Source: Parietaria judaica (Eukaryota; Streptophyta; Magnoliopsida; Rosales; Urticaceae). From it: 64,000 bases of DNA. The stretch lies in NCBI GenBank assembly GCA_954871525.1, contig OX940872.1, positions 24,027,746 to 24,091,745 on the forward strand, written 5' to 3'. The position numbers and the translations under genes were made by a program. Below the pieces are notes generated by a model, which saw only the letters and a list, made by a program, of their open reading frames with translations, had not been told where the DNA came from and did no database searches. Below, piece after piece: positions 1 through 12,797 of this stretch (position 1 is the first letter of the stretch; each line of letters starts with the position of its first letter).

Positions 1-3000
1 AATTACCGTTGAGGTAAAATGCCATACCTCCGGTACTTTTCCTTTCATCGACATCACCGGCTAGGTCACTGTCGGTAAAACCGACTAACTCTTCAGCTCC
101 GCTTCCTCTTCCATACTGGATTCCGTAGCTCGTCGTTCCCTTCACGTAACGAAGGATGTGCTTCACAGCCTGCTGGTGTAAACCGGTAGGACTCTCCATG
201 TGACGACTCACTATGCCAACTGCATATGAGATGTCCGGTCGGGTATGGGTTAGATACCTGAGACACCCAACGACACGTCTGTACTCCGTGGAATCCACCG
301 GGGTTCCTTTTGCGTCTTTCCCGAGCTTTAACTTTGGTTCCATCGGATACTTGCTCGGGTTGCAGTCCGCCATCTTGAACTGCTTCAGAATTTTCATTGC
401 GTAAGCCGACTGCTTCAGCATGACGCATTCATTCTTCTGATTGACCTCGATGCCAAGGTAGTATGAAAGTAGTCCGAGGTCGCTCATCTCGAACTCCTTC
501 ATCATTTGCTTCTTGAATCCATCAATGCCTCCTGCACTGGATCCAGTCACGATCAGATCGTCGACGTACACACCGACGATGAGGGCCTCATCTCCTGAGT
601 TCCTTGTGTAGACTGCCTGCTCCTGGGAACACTTCTTGAAACCAAGACTCTTCATACTTCTGTCGAGTCGAGTGTTCCATGCTCGTGGTGCTTGTCGTAG
701 GCCATAAAGAGCTTTTGACAACTTGTACACCTTGTGCTCCGCGGTCTTTTCGATAAAGCCTTCCAGTTGAGCTACGTAGACTTATTCTTCTAGTTCACCA
801 TTCAGGAACGCCGATTTGACGTCCAGGTGATGGATCTTCCAGCCACGGTGAGCTGCAAGGGCTAGGATTAGCCTGACCGTGTCGAGTTTGGCTACGGGAG
901 CAAAGACCTCTTCAAAGTCTATTCCCTGTTTCTGCACATAGCCCTTTGCGACCAATCTGGCCTTGTGCTTGATGACCTTTCCTTCTGAGTCTTTCTTGAG
1001 CTTGTAAACCCACTTCAGACCAATGGACTTGTGACCTTTCGGAAGGTTGACTAGCTCCCATGTCTGATTCTTCTCAATTGACTCAAGCTCTCTCTCCATC
1101 GTTTTGTGCCATTCCTTCTTGGTGGCTGCCTCACGATAGCTGGTTGGTTCATCTTCACTAACCATCAGGAGCTCCTCCATGCTCAAGTCAAGCTCCCGCG
1201 CTTCTTCGTAGACATCAGACAGGGTACGGAACCCTCTTGGTCCGTCCTTGATCGACGAGTCTCCTGAGCTGGTTCCTCCCGAACTAGCTGTCGTTGGGAT
1301 CGGGGTGCTCATTCCTGATCCTAGGTTAGGCGAGCCTGGCGGTGAGCTGGTTCCAGTCGTGCTGGTTCCAGGCGAACTAGGCGTTGCTAGTCCTTGGAAG
1401 GGATTCTCTCCTTCTTCTTGCTCGATCGACTCTTCCTCTTCGAGTATAAACTCCACCGAGTTTTGTTCCGGCTCTCTGTTCTCGTCTCGCCACTGCCACT
1501 TTTTCTCCTCTTCAAACACGGCGTCTCTGCTCACATGCGCTTTGCCGCGTCGGGGGTCGTAAAACCTGTGTGCCTTGCTCCCTTCTTCGGCGCCAAGGTA
1601 CACCATTGGTTGACTCCGATCATCGAGCTTTTTGAGGTTTGGTCCCACAGTCTTCACATGTGTGGTGCATCCAAACACCTTCAAATGCTCTAGATGAGGT
1701 TTCTTCCCTTTCCAGTCTTGGTAAGGGGTGCGCTCGCCTAGCGCCTTTGTCGGTAGCCGGTTCAGCAAGTAGACCGCATGTCGTACTGCTTCTCCCCAGA
1801 ACCTCGCCGGGACCTGCATGCTCTTAGCCAAACTCCTTGCAGTGTCCATCACAGTCCGGTTTCTTCTCTCGACCACACCGTTTTGCTGGGGCGTGTAAGG
1901 TGCAGTGAGGTGGCGTTCGACTCCTTCTTCATTGCAGAATTCTCCGAACTGTTGGGACGTGAACTCTCCACCTCGATCTGTTCGCAGGGTCTTCAGTCTA
2001 TGTCCTGATTGGTTTTCCACGAGCCTCTTGAACTTCTTGAAGACTTCAAGGGCTCCACTCTTCTCCTTGAGCGTATAAACCCACATCCAATGGCTATAAT
2101 CATCAACAAGTAAAAAGAAGTACTTGTTGCTGGCTAGAGTGGCCGGGGTGATTGGACCACACAAGTCAGCGTGCACCCGTTGAAGAGGTCGCTCTGCTCG
2201 GAACTTGGCCTTGATTGGAAATGGCACTCTTGCCTGTTTCGCGACCATGCAACATTCACACAGCTGGTTGGGGTGTTCGATCTTTGGTACCCCAAAGGCC
2301 ATCTTCTTCTCTCCCATCATCTTGAGCGCGTGGAAATTTACGTGCCCAAGTCGCGCGTGCCACAACCAAGCTGGGTCTGTTAGGGACGCCATTAAGTAGA
2401 CGGGTTGGCCCGTCTCCAGGAGTATCTTGTACAACCTGTTCGGCGTTCACCTTCATCAACAGGGCGCCACTTTGGTTCCACATCTTCAGATATGAGCCGG
2501 CCATCATCACTGTGTTACCGACGTCATCTGACCAAGGCTGATGATGTTACTCTTCAGCTTCGGGATGCAATACACCTAAGTCAGCAGGCGCTGGTCCTCA
2601 TTCTTGCACTGGAACAGGATGGACCATCTGCCTCTGCTTTCGACGATCGACTCATCGCCAAACTTCACGCTTCCTGTGATTTTCTCGTCGAGCTCTTTAA
2701 ACTTAGATCGATCTCCCGTCATGTGGTTGCTTGCACCATTGTCTAAATACCAAACATCGGTGTAGACATTCTTCTCTCCGTTTACGAGGAGGTTCGCAAT
2801 AACCTTGTCCTCGATAAGCATGACCATCTCGTCGGCCATCTTCTCCGAGCTGGGCCTTTTCTCGGCCATCGTCAGCTCGGGCTCCGAGCTCGACTTCACG
2901 TCAAGTGGATCCTCCAAGTCGGTCTTCCCTCTGACTGCTTCTCGCCCGAGCTCAGCATTGCTCTCGCGTTCGACGCTCGTCTCCTCGTCTCTCCGCACTT

Positions 3001-3980
3001 TAATGTTCTTCTCCTGCTGGGCGAACATTAGCATTTGCTCGTCTTCGTCGAATCTTGTCAGATTCGCTTCATCGCCGTGCTTCTTACTGCGGCATTCCGA
3101 TGCATAGTGCCCGAGTTTCTGACAATTGTAGCACTTCACCCTGCTCTTGTCTCTTCGAACCGTGGTGCCTTCCTGGCGGGGTGAGCTACTGCCGCGACCT
3201 CGCATGTCACGACCTCTCCCTCGTCCTCGGCCTTTACCATGTGCTCGGCTATCTCCGCCGTACCCGCCACGACTCGACGTGCTTGAAGAAGACTCAGCTC
3301 CATAGTTCTTCTTCTGCTTGGCCACCCATTCTTCATGCGTTAGCAGGAGGTGCTTCTCATCTTCATTCTTCACCGTGACGCCGCCCATTTGCTTAACCAT
3401 CGCTTCTTGACTTGCTAGCAAATTCTCAAACTCTACAAGTGATGGTTGAACGGGCCATCCTTGTACAGCAATCACGAAGCTTCGGTACTCTGATCTCAAC
3501 CCGTGGATGATGATCCTCTTCATACGAGCCTCTCCGATGACCGATTTTGGATCGAGATCGCTAATCTCACGGCATATCGACTTGACCTTGTGAAAATACT
3601 GAGCAATCGTCACGTCGCGTTGTGAGATTGATAGCAGCTCGTTCTCCAAGAGCTGTAGCCTCGCATCATTCTTCTTTGAGAAAAGCGTCGTGAACGTCTC
3701 CCATGCTTCTTTGGGCGTCTTGTCGTCCCGAATGTGCTCCAATATCTCTTCTTCAATAGTGGTCTTCAGGGCGAACATCGCTTTGCCTGCTTTAATATCT
3801 CTTCTTAGCATCTTCCTCCGGCGGCGTAGTTTTGCTTCCGCCGACGATCTCCCATAGGTCGTGCCCTTGCAAATAGGACATCATGCATGTTGCCCATGTA
3901 TTGTAGTTGGTGTTGTTGAGTTTCTTGATTCCTCCGACAACTTGGAGATCACCCATCGCGTTGACGGTATCTCGACACAA
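1..3980 (-). pseudogene. Ty1/copia gag-pol polyprotein, inactivated copy 1 (3' end outside window)
   Basis: Degenerate copia polyprotein read from 3980 down to 1. In order it holds a gag region, a CCHC zinc knuckle (CYNCQKLGHYASEC, near 3093-3134), an aspartic protease motif (LDNGASNHM, near 2730-2755), a GAG-pre-integrase segment (WLWHARLGH), an integrase core ending in PQQNGVVERRNR, reverse transcriptase and the start of RNase H, which runs off the window. The order protease-integrase-RT identifies Ty1/copia. Breaks: a frameshift in gag near 3792-3811, a nonsense codon at 2576-2578, a small deletion causing a frameshift near 2440-2470, and a nonsense codon at 782-784 at the start of the RT core. 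It is closely related to the + strand copy at 54686-58652, whose sequence shows what changed. The element cannot make a full polyprotein; the family assignment is firm, the lineage within copia is not. Confidence 0.93.
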
Positions 3981-4010
3981 AGAAAACTCTCACAAAAAAT
4001 ATCAGGAAAT

Positions 4011-4141
4011 CGTTTCTGATGTGGAAGATCAGTCGGAACTGCAACCACAGAGCATACTAAGACTTTCTAAAAACTCAAGAAATTCGTTTCTGATGTGGAA
4101 GATCAGTCGGAACCGCAACCACAGAGCATACTAAGACTTTC
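4011..4141. repeat. Direct duplication in the copia leader, two copies ~57 bp
   Basis: The segment at 4011-4067 is repeated at 4085-4141 with a period of 74 bp and only a few differences. It lies between the primer binding site and the gag start of copy 1. Confidence 0.85.
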
Positions 4142-4171
4142 AAGAGACCTGACAACGACACCAACAACCTC

Positions 4172-4183
4172 GCTCTGATACTA
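4172..4183 (-). other. Primer binding site of copia copy 1
   Basis: On the - strand this reads TAGTATCAGAGC. It differs by one base from TGGTATCAGAGC, the usual plant retrotransposon primer site complementary to the 3' end of initiator methionine tRNA. It lies two bases inside the LTR edge at 4186, fixing the element's orientation. Confidence 0.8.
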
Positions 4184-4185
4184 AA

Positions 4186-4520
4186 TGTTAGTTCCAACTA
4201 TTAGGAACTTTTGCCATAAAGTATTATAAAGGAACACTTTGTTTTCACCACACACGTTTTCTCTGATGTTGGGAAATGAGGATCAATTTAGAGAGAGATT
4301 GAAGAGAGAATGTTTTATTGGAGATGATTGTATACTACTCATTCATGTTGCTTTTATAGGCAAGAAAGTACATCACAAAATACTATAATACCCTTACTAA
4401 AACGTCATCCATTTGCTCAGCAAGAGCTTGAGGTGCAAGCAAGAAAGCAATAAAAAAACAATATAATTCTACTTGCTAGGCAAGTATCAAAAAAGGGCCC
4501 AATCAAATCTTATTGTCACA
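4186..4520 (-). repeat. 5' LTR of copia copy 1
   Basis: LTR of about 335 bp, starting TGTTA on the + strand next to the primer binding site and ending in a CA near 4520. Its inner end (TTCC...GGAACTAACA on the - strand) resembles the end of the LTR of the second copy (GGAACTGACA at 58652). The inner edge is well supported. The outer edge at 4520 is inferred from the TG..CA rule only, because the partner LTR is outside the window. Confidence 0.7.
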
Positions 4521-4569
4521 GATAATTGCGTCAGAAGTACCTATTATTTAGGTATTTGAGATAAAACCC

Positions 4570-5310
4570 TGAAATTAATTTAATCCATTGGATCGGTCTA
4601 GATTTGATCTTTACCGTGGATTAGGAATTAATTTATTATATAAATAAAAAGGGATTTCGAATTTTAGACTTGTTTACCAAGGTATTTGAATTTTCCCTAA
4701 TTAATTTAATTCATTGGATCGGTCTAAGATTTAATCTTAACTGTTGGATTGGAAATAAATATTTTATTTATTTAAAAGGGGATTTCGAAATTGATAAATA
4801 ATAATAAACTTGGTGACCAAGTTTGGTGGTTGAGAATTTCTCTCAGTCAATCTTATCCATTGGATCAATCTAGATTTAATCTGGACTGTTGGATTAGATT
4901 TAATTTATTATTTAATTTCAAAATAATCCTAGGATTAATCTGAGCCATTGGTTTTTGACCAATCAGATGATCCGGATGGAGGGAATATCTCTCAGGTGGT
5001 TGGAATTGAACTCTATAAATAGAGAGCTCATTTCACACTTCACACCTCACAGCTCAAAATTCGGTGGCCCCTTATTAGGGGATGCGAAAATTGCCTCTTC
5101 TCTCTCCCCTCGGTTCGGCTTGGTGAGATTTTTTTCTCCGATAGCTTCAAAAGAACCATCAGTTAAATATTTGTGAGAGTCATGTCATCAAAGCCCACGC
5201 TTCGGTACGAGGATTCCAGGAGAATATCCCGGAAGATCACGGAAGTTTCCCTAGCACCGGCGAAATCCTGGCAAAGTCAGAACGCGCAGCCGGAATTCGT
5301 CAATAAGGTA
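4570..5310 (+). repeat. Probable solo LTR or LTR fragment with internal repeats
   Basis: Four degenerate repeats sharing CATTGGATC-like and ATCTAGATTTAATCT-like blocks lie near 4577-4630, 4703-4755, 4850-4905 and 4930-4975. They are followed by a strong TATA box (TATAAATA, 5014-5021) and a GC-richer leader to about 5310. Repeats, then TATA, then leader is the arrangement expected of a U3-R region of an LTR. No internal coding region or matching second LTR is visible, so a solo LTR or truncated element is the best reading. Boundaries are approximate. Confidence 0.45.
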
Positions 5311-5635
5311 CGGCCTTATACATTGGGTCAGTAAATGAAAATTTTCTTTTATTGTATTTATTTATTTTCCATAGACATTAGATTTAATAATGTTGTTATG
5401 AAATTAATTGTGATAATTAAATTGCCAATTATTTATCCGATCGCTTTATCCAAATTACTCGATGTCGGTACGTCGTTACGGCGTAACTATTCCGACTTAA
5501 AATTAATTTTAAAAGTTACCTGGACGAACTGATGAGAGCAAAATATTCAAGGTAATTTCGACGGGATGTTAAAAGTATTTTTTAATGAATTTTCAATCAA
5601 AGCTATTTCGTTATTTTTCAAGGTAAATTGGCATA

Positions 5636-5900
5636 TTAGCATATCCGATTTCCAATAAATTGTATCGGAGCTAGATCCGATTTCCAATAATCTGTATCAG
5701 AGCTATATCCAATTTCCAACACATGCCCCCTCGAGATGGTGGCTCTTTGGCTCACTCGTCTCGGACCGAATCCCTTATTTATTTTTTTTGGACCGGTGCT
5801 CGTTTGAGCTTGATGGGCTCTGATACCATGTGAAGTATCATGAGGTTCCACCTCAAAACCAATTGGCAATGAGGCGAGTAACCCACGACCTTTTTAACCT
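5636..5900 (-). repeat. LTR-retrotransposon remnant with exact primer binding site
   Basis: On the - strand an exact TGGTATCAGAGC (5817-5828) directly abuts an LTR end, which on the + strand begins TGTGAAG at 5829. This is the junction of a 5' LTR and the internal region of a - strand retrotransposon. The internal side (5636-5816) has no recognisable gag or pol, so this is a fragment or a short non-autonomous element. The outer LTR edge was not located. Confidence 0.6.
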
Positions 5901-7529
5901 TGCTAAGTATTAACAACGTAAACACTTAAGAAGATCAAACATTCAGTATTTAAGAGCACTATATGAATTAAAGTTCAAAATTTATCGATGCATTGATTTA
6001 ACGGTTGCCGTTATCGACAGATTTATCGTTTGGTTACCGATCAATCCACGGGAAGGGAACTTTTTTTTTTGAAGAATATCGTTTTTGATACATACCATAG
6101 ATTATCGATACTTGCCGAAAAAGAGGTATAAGATATATTTAAGAATATATTTACTCAGTTTTCATATAGTATGTTCAAATACAAAAAATGAGTACTAAGT
6201 AAATAATATCATACACAGTCATCTCTAAAGAAATCCATAAACCAACGCATATAAATAAAGTCTCAACTCATTACTCATTATAAATGAATTGGCACTTTTG
6301 CCAAAAAAATCAAAGCCTAAAAATAAATTAATTAAAATTTAATTGAAAAGATTAAACATTATTTAGTTATCTCGAAAACTTTATTTGAATATATTTATTT
6401 GCATAAACAGCAATAAAAAGGAATTAATTACCTCATAAATGAAAAACTATGAGCTTTTGGTACTTTTTCCCCAATAAAGGAAACATTGGAATAAACTCAA
6501 ATATACAAATAAATTACATAAAAATCACAGATTATTGTTACCATATTAATTTAAAATAAACAACAAGAAAAATAAACAAATTGCCTAAAAACTCCCTAAC
6601 GATTATTTTTGGGTCCTTTTGTTGCGCACGCGTAATAGTGATCAAATCTGCAATTAATTTACATAAAACCATATAATATAGATTACAATAATTATTTAGT
6701 TATCCTAAATTTTCCTAACCAAGAAGAAATTTTGTCAAAATCCCCAAAAAGCAAAACTTTAGTACATTTGCCATGAAAAATATTTTCAACATTTGCTGAA
6801 AATTCCTCCCTTTTTAGTTTTCTTGCACTATTATTACTGATAATTGTTTATGGAAAATTATTGATAATAGATGAAAAATGATAAAACTGCAACATTTACC
6901 ACGAAAAAGTTACCGATAGCATTTGGTAAGAGATTTTTTTTCAAAACGAAAATTGATGATTTTCCCCAAAATTTATAACCTTGGTCTTTAGAACCAATTA
7001 CAATAAATTATATAATATTCAATACAGCAGCAAAAAGGTACAAATAAGTCAATTTAAATAAACCAACTTTGCTTGATCTATTGATAAATAAGCACTACAA
7101 GATTCTTCGACGGGTAACGGGTTCAATCCATTGAGACGCATAAATTGCGTATACATATAATCTTAGTAGATAGTTCCTACGACCAATAATGCCGCTTGCT
7201 CTTTGAGTGCAAATTTATCTTGTATTACGAGTACATGTAATGTTAGTCAATAATACTATATAAATAAAAAATTAAAAATTAATTTGAATACATATCGTAA
7301 GTTAATAAAAAGCCAGTGTTCGACAGTTCTAAAATCTAGTTGCAATTTTGAAACAACTTGCCAATATATGATTGTCGTTTCACGTGTCATTAACACTTTT
7401 TTTTTCATTGAATTGTCAATTGTTCTTATCTAAATAACAAAAAAAAAAAAAAAATCTTAAAGCTATGTAAATTCTAAATCACTTGCCTCTTCTTTTTTTT
7501 TTCTTTTTTTTTTTTAAATTTGTGATTAT
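5901..7529. other. AT-rich intergenic DNA
   Basis: No gene is seen. A short stretch at about 5985-6050 with GTTATCGACAG-like words resembles the subterminal repeats of the hAT-like elements at 47-52 kb and may be a scrap of one. Confidence 0.5.
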
Positions 7530-8457
7530 GCTATGGTTGACATTTGTGCACACCGTTTTATTTGACTTCCTCCTTTTTAAAGGTATACAAAATTCCAACT
7601 GGCCTTTGACTTTCGAATGAGGGTAAAAATATTGGGATACACGAACGCAAACGTGAATAGTGTATGTATGTACGCTTTATGCATTCATTAAAGAATGTAG
7701 TGTAACTAATATTAGAGAGTTTGCAAATCGATGATCTCTCGATAAATTAATTTAGACTGGATATATCAATAGCAGGGTCAGGCAAAAACTGATTTTGAGA
7801 CACTTATTGTATTTGTAAAATCAAGTTAAAAGTAGAAGGTGTAAAAAATATTAGAAGAATTAATTACTTATTTAAATATGATGTGTTTAGCTTTTTGAAA
7901 AGTAAAGGTACTCATCAAAACTGTATTGTTGAGTATTTGGTTGGGAAGACAAAATTAAAAGTAACTATTACGTTACTTACTTAATGAGATAAAAGAAGAA
8001 TTTGTGATAAAAATAATAATAATAAGAAAAAACATGCAATTGAATATAGCCGAAGACTTGAAGTAGTGCTTTAAATATCTGGACTATAGGAAGACTCGGA
8101 CCACTATTTTTTTTATAGAAAAATCAGGACCCAGATTGATCTGGCTATGGGAATTTCTCATTTAACCAGAAAAAAAAAACAGTTCAAACAAAAAAAATTA
8201 CAGACGTTACTATCCAGATCTAGGTTTAAAACAAATATCCACTAATAAATATAAATATATATAGACATTAAAAAAAATGCCCACTAGTTATATTGAAATA
8301 TGTACAAAAATTTAAAATAACTAGTGTATATAACATAAGTTTGTGTTCTAAATAATTATGCTTTCGTTCTATTTTGGGGCTTCTTACTATCACTAAATAA
8401 AAATCTATTATACTCCCATACCTATGATGTCTACCTCCAGAGCCTATTATGATTAAA

Positions 8458-10060
8458 ACTGTGGTTCGGGGGCGGGCTCACTGCGGGCGTGCCCGCCCCA
8501 GAGAACGAGATGGTTGTGGGCCCACGGGCTTCTCCTTTTAAAAAAAATATTATATCAAATGATTTATATATTTATATAATATATTATATAAATATATTAA
8601 TTGAAAAAAGTACCTACAGATTTATAGAACTGACACCAATTAATAGAATTGGTTTGTATAAGTACTAAATTAATAAATTTTTGCCCCCGAGTATCTTATA
8701 ACTGGTATTTTAGCCCAACACAATTATTTTAAGAGTTTAATAGATACTAAAAACGGCTATTATAAAACCACAATTGTTTTCAGAAATAAAATTAATTATT
8801 TTTCTTAACTTTCTATATAAATAATACCTCAATTCAAAAACAATTTAAACCGATGTCACATTCTCACTCTACTCTCTTATTTTATTTTATATGAAGCTCA
8901 AGCTCTTAATTTCTCCATCAAGCTCAAACTCTCAATTTCTCCATCAAACTTCTCTAATATCCTACTAGTTTACAATTGGATCATTATTATATTTTATTAG
9001 CATATAGTTTAATTACTTAATTACATGTAAGCATATTATTAGTTAGTCTAGTATTAGTACTTGTTAGACATATTATTAAGCATTTACGTTAGTTAGCATA
9101 TAGTATATTGTTAGTTATTTTTTTTTATAGCATATAGTATATTAGTATTATTTATCGTATATAGTTTAGGCATATTTAGTCATAGTTATTTATAACTTAT
9201 AACGTTTATAGTCTATAGTATACGTAACGTTTATTTATTTTTTTTTTTTTTTATCATTATTCAGCAAATAGCATAATTATATTACTCATAGTTATTATGC
9301 AAGTTTAATTTATTATGGCTTGTCAAAATGAGAGAAGTTGTCAATCGGGTGGTAGATTATCTAGGACCGACCATAACAATTATATCCCGATAATTCTCGA
9401 TCATGTTTCTATTTTTCAAACACCAAGGAAAACCAACAGGAATACAGAGATGACCATGACCCAAGACGGCGACGCCATGTACAACGCTCAAATCACTCAT
9501 GCTTAACACGAAGAATCGCCGAAATAGGATACTATAAATTTCAACTACCGACACGATGAGTCACAACCAGAATTCTCGATCCGCAACATACCAAATCAAT
9601 CACCACACGATCTTTGACAATCTCACCTCCTCAATTCGTTTTTTGGCTCCGGAGAATGTTACATCCGAAGTATGGAATTTTTTCTCTTACCGAATAGAAA
9701 GCATGATTGTGCAAAGGATGTGGCCGTTCTTTCTGTGGAAAAGATGGAGACGGAACGAGCCACCTCCATCGTTATCTCGAGAGATACAACCCGAACCGGA
9801 ACCGGACGGGTCCAGCCAAGGTAAGTCCTTTGACTCCACAACAAAGTAGGACTTGGGTTGCAGAACGAGTTATTATGACTGGTCAACCTTTAAGCATATA
9901 AAAAAAGAGTCAAATACTTCTTGTTCAATGATTTAATCCTTCATATGTACCCATTTCACATTCCCCTGAGTTTGAAAGTATTTGAAAGTGAAAAACATGC
10001 CAGGTTTTTTTTTTATCAAAATGATCAAAATTAAGCTTTGGGGAATTTATATTTTCATGT
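8458..10060 (+). mobile_element. hAT transposon remnant inserted upstream of PHT1-A
   Basis: This stretch interrupts the homology between the two duplication units. It starts with a GC-rich block (GGGGGCGGGCTCACTGCGGG, 8468-8487) typical of the termini of one plant hAT group and contains a broken BED-finger transposase start at 9315-9850. Most of the transposase, including the dimerisation domain, is missing, so the element is internally deleted. The right end and target duplication were not identified. Confidence 0.5.
9315..9850 (+). pseudogene. hAT transposase N-terminal fragment with broken BED zinc finger
   Basis: The frame at 9556 reads ENVTSEVWNFF, and after a frameshift near 9700 the frame at 9707 reads CKGCGRSF followed by GDGTSHLHRYLERY. 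Together these match the BED zinc finger at the N-terminus of plant hAT transposases (Cys-X2-Cys, then GTSHL and His-X-His). The last ligand position, usually Cys, is Tyr here, and the frameshift separates the preceding helix from the finger. The upstream frame 9315-9506 may be the transposase's low-complexity start. Non-functional. The family call rests on this short domain. Confidence 0.6.
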
Positions 10061-10239
10061 TTTGCTAGTTTTTGTTGCTAATACTTTAAGGTTAGTTGTT
10101 GTGTGCATATATGTGAGAACTTAATTATCCATTGAGTTTAATTAAATAAGCATATGGTTCTACAAGTTACAACAACTAATTATAAGTTGAAATCTCGCTA
10201 AATTATTAATCGATAAATTAAAAATTTTGATAAAATAAT

Positions 10240-10240
10240 A

Positions 10241-10289
<49 letters not shown>

Positions 10290-10290
10290 A
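10240..10290. repeat. (TA)n microsatellite
   Basis: About 45 bp of uninterrupted TA dinucleotides, present in unit A and not at the matching place in unit B. Confidence 0.95.
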
Positions 10291-11799
10291 GCTCTATTTA
10301 ATATTATTGAATTTTACGTTAATAAATTAATAATATCTATAACATAATAAAATTATCGGATTCGACGAAAAATGAATTATATAATTGACTTGTACGAATC
10401 TCAATTTAGTATATATAAATTCAACACCATCATTAAAGCATGAGCTGTATCAATGATAATATTACAAGTTTACAACTATTTAGATTGAGGTCCAATGTAC
10501 CTTGCCTTGCGTACGACATGGCATGACCCATCAACTTATTTATAGTTTTTTTTTTAATGGACTTATTTATAGTTTCAAACAAGATATTTATTACAAGAAA
10601 AAAATAGTTTTCATTATGTTTAGTAAAAGTGCGATAAATATAGTAAAAACATATTACTTGCATATAATTATTACAAGAAAAAAATAGATTTCATTATTTT
10701 TTTAATAATTGAATATAATTTATCAAATTAATCAAATAAATTCTGCATCTTGGAACATTAAAAATAATCTTTAAATGAATAAAATATTAATTTTATTGTT
10801 TCATTATTGGACTATATTGTATTATATATATATCCTCAATATAACTTTATAATCGTATATATAGTTTTAAATTATAATTGTTTGCTTGTCGTTTTAATCC
10901 AATATATTTGTCGTAAATTAAATAAATTCAGCCGAAAGGGGAATTTTGTTTTTATATGCTTTTTGTTTTAATATTTTGTAAAAATATATCATCTACATTA
11001 TACTTTCAGAATGTGTATTTTAGTTTCATTTTTATACCTATGCACAATCTTAATTTTTCAAAAATTAAAAATTGTTCCTTATTTATAATTTTGAATTGTA
11101 TTTTTATATACTATATAGTTTTGTTTTTCAATAAAATGTACTATATATTTTTCAAAATCAAGACTCTACCAACCGTCAATTTTTTGAATTTTAAATTCTA
11201 TATATATTCTAAAAATATCCTAAAAATTGTAAAAGTATCAACATATTTTTTAAGAAAAATAAAAATCTAAAATATGTAAAAAAAAATACTTTCATTTAAT
11301 TAATACTCACACATGTATGTAAATATATTCTGCTCAACCAACGGAAATTATACATACGGTAGTTTTGAACTTTTTTTTTAACAAGAGCTAACTAGAAGTG
11401 ATTAACCTAAGTCATGCGAGAGTGCATTGTAACATGAGCCGATAGTGGCACCCCATTCAAGAAAAAAAAAGTAATTAACATATATAGAGTGTTTGGCTTG
11501 AACTAGGTTAACGTGCGGGTTGGAATCAAAACAGTTTATTTGACTTTGAGATATAATCGGACCAAACTGGGACGGAGACCGAGACCGAGACCGGAGCAAA
11601 ACAAGGAACCGACTACAAGCTGTAATATTAGACGTGCTTATTTTAAACAAACGTCTAGTTGTACCATCTACGTGCCGTACAATAACCTTATACATAAACA
11701 TATACGAATATATAATATAAGTAAAAACTCATTAAGTGTATATATAGACTTATACAATTATTTTGCTGGGCAAGTTCCACCATTAGTTATTTAGAGACA

Positions 11800-12660
11800 G
11801 TGCAGCTGTATCCTTACAGTTGTGAGGACAATTTTGAAATCATTATTATAGCCTTTACAATATTAATTAATGTTAATAATTTCTCCAATAAATTCTTGAT
11901 GATGCCATGATTGTGAAATATTATTCGATAGTTACATTAGCGATTATTAGCATAATCGATTATTCACTGCCTACTCCTGATAGAAACTCCAGATACTATT
12001 TCATTAAAATTAAATGATCTCTTAACGAAAATGACACTTTTCTTATTTAATAATAACTTAATTGTTAATCACGTCCAACAACGGTTAAGTAGCCGGTCCG
12101 TTTCGCGACCAAGTCGATTGCTATTTAAAGAGCCATGATTTGAGATCTTGAATGATGATTGATTATGCGAGATCAATTTCCAACCGCTACACGATCGGTC
12201 AAGTTATTCAAGATGATGGCCTTGAGACACGCGATCAATCTCTGGAATTAGGTGATCGACAAATCTTGAATGATTGAGCCAATTTCACGCTGCACGTATG
12301 GACGGAAATTCTTCCCTGCTTGATGTCAATCAAGCATGCCGGACTCGATGTTTTCGAATAGGAAGTTCAGACTGAATAATTATACAAAACACGAAATAAA
12401 GAAATGCAAACTTCGGAATACAATTGTAGTGTTGTTACATTGATATTCTCGTTAACATGATTGAGAAATTTTATTCGATAGTTACATTAGTGATTGGAAT
12501 AATCAATTATTCACAATCACAGCCTACTCCTGATACAAACTCCACATACCATTTTTTTTTATTTTTTTTGAAGGCCACATACAATATTTTAAGTAACAAA
12601 AATGAGCTCATTAAAAATGACATCTTTCTTATTTAACAGTCTTGAGAATATATAAATACA
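11800..12660. promoter_or_regulatory. PHT1-A distal promoter with a duplicated module
   Basis: A module containing TTCGATAGTTACATTAG, CCTACTCCTGATA and CTTTCTTATTTAA-type words occurs twice, at about 11915-12056 and 12465-12650. PHT1-B has a single related module at about 22510-22660. Between the two A copies lies a moderately GC-richer, unrelated stretch (about 12060-12440) of unknown origin. Either the module was duplicated around an insertion, or unit B lost one copy. Confidence 0.55.
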
Positions 12661-12692
12661 CTAATAAAGACTATATATATAGAACTACTTGT

Positions 12693-12773
12693 AAAGTTGA
12701 CATTGAGCTAAATATATATATATATATATATGTGATAACTTATCACACATATATATAGCTCAATGTCAACTTT
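12693..12773. repeat. Inverted repeat directly upstream of the PHT1-A P1BS site
   Basis: The arm AAAGTTGACATTGAGCTA (12693-12710) and its exact reverse complement (12756-12773) enclose AT repeats and a perfect 17-bp palindrome centred at 12739 (TGTGATAA-C-TTATCACA). PHT1-B keeps only one arm at the matching position (about 22680-22697). Confidence 0.9.
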
Positions 12774-12797
12774 ATAAGAGCATCTACGTACCTATGA

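Noticed and set aside
782..2434. The 550-residue and 577-residue copia frames as functional host genes
   Set aside because: They are segments of retrotransposon polyproteins bounded by nonsense codons or frameshifts, with LTR or primer-site context.
9916..9925. CTTCTTGTTC, resembling the mycorrhiza-responsive MYCS motif, upstream of PHT1-A
   Set aside because: It lies about 3.5 kb from the gene at the edge of the hAT remnant and is not conserved at PHT1-B or PHT1-C; a chance match is likely.
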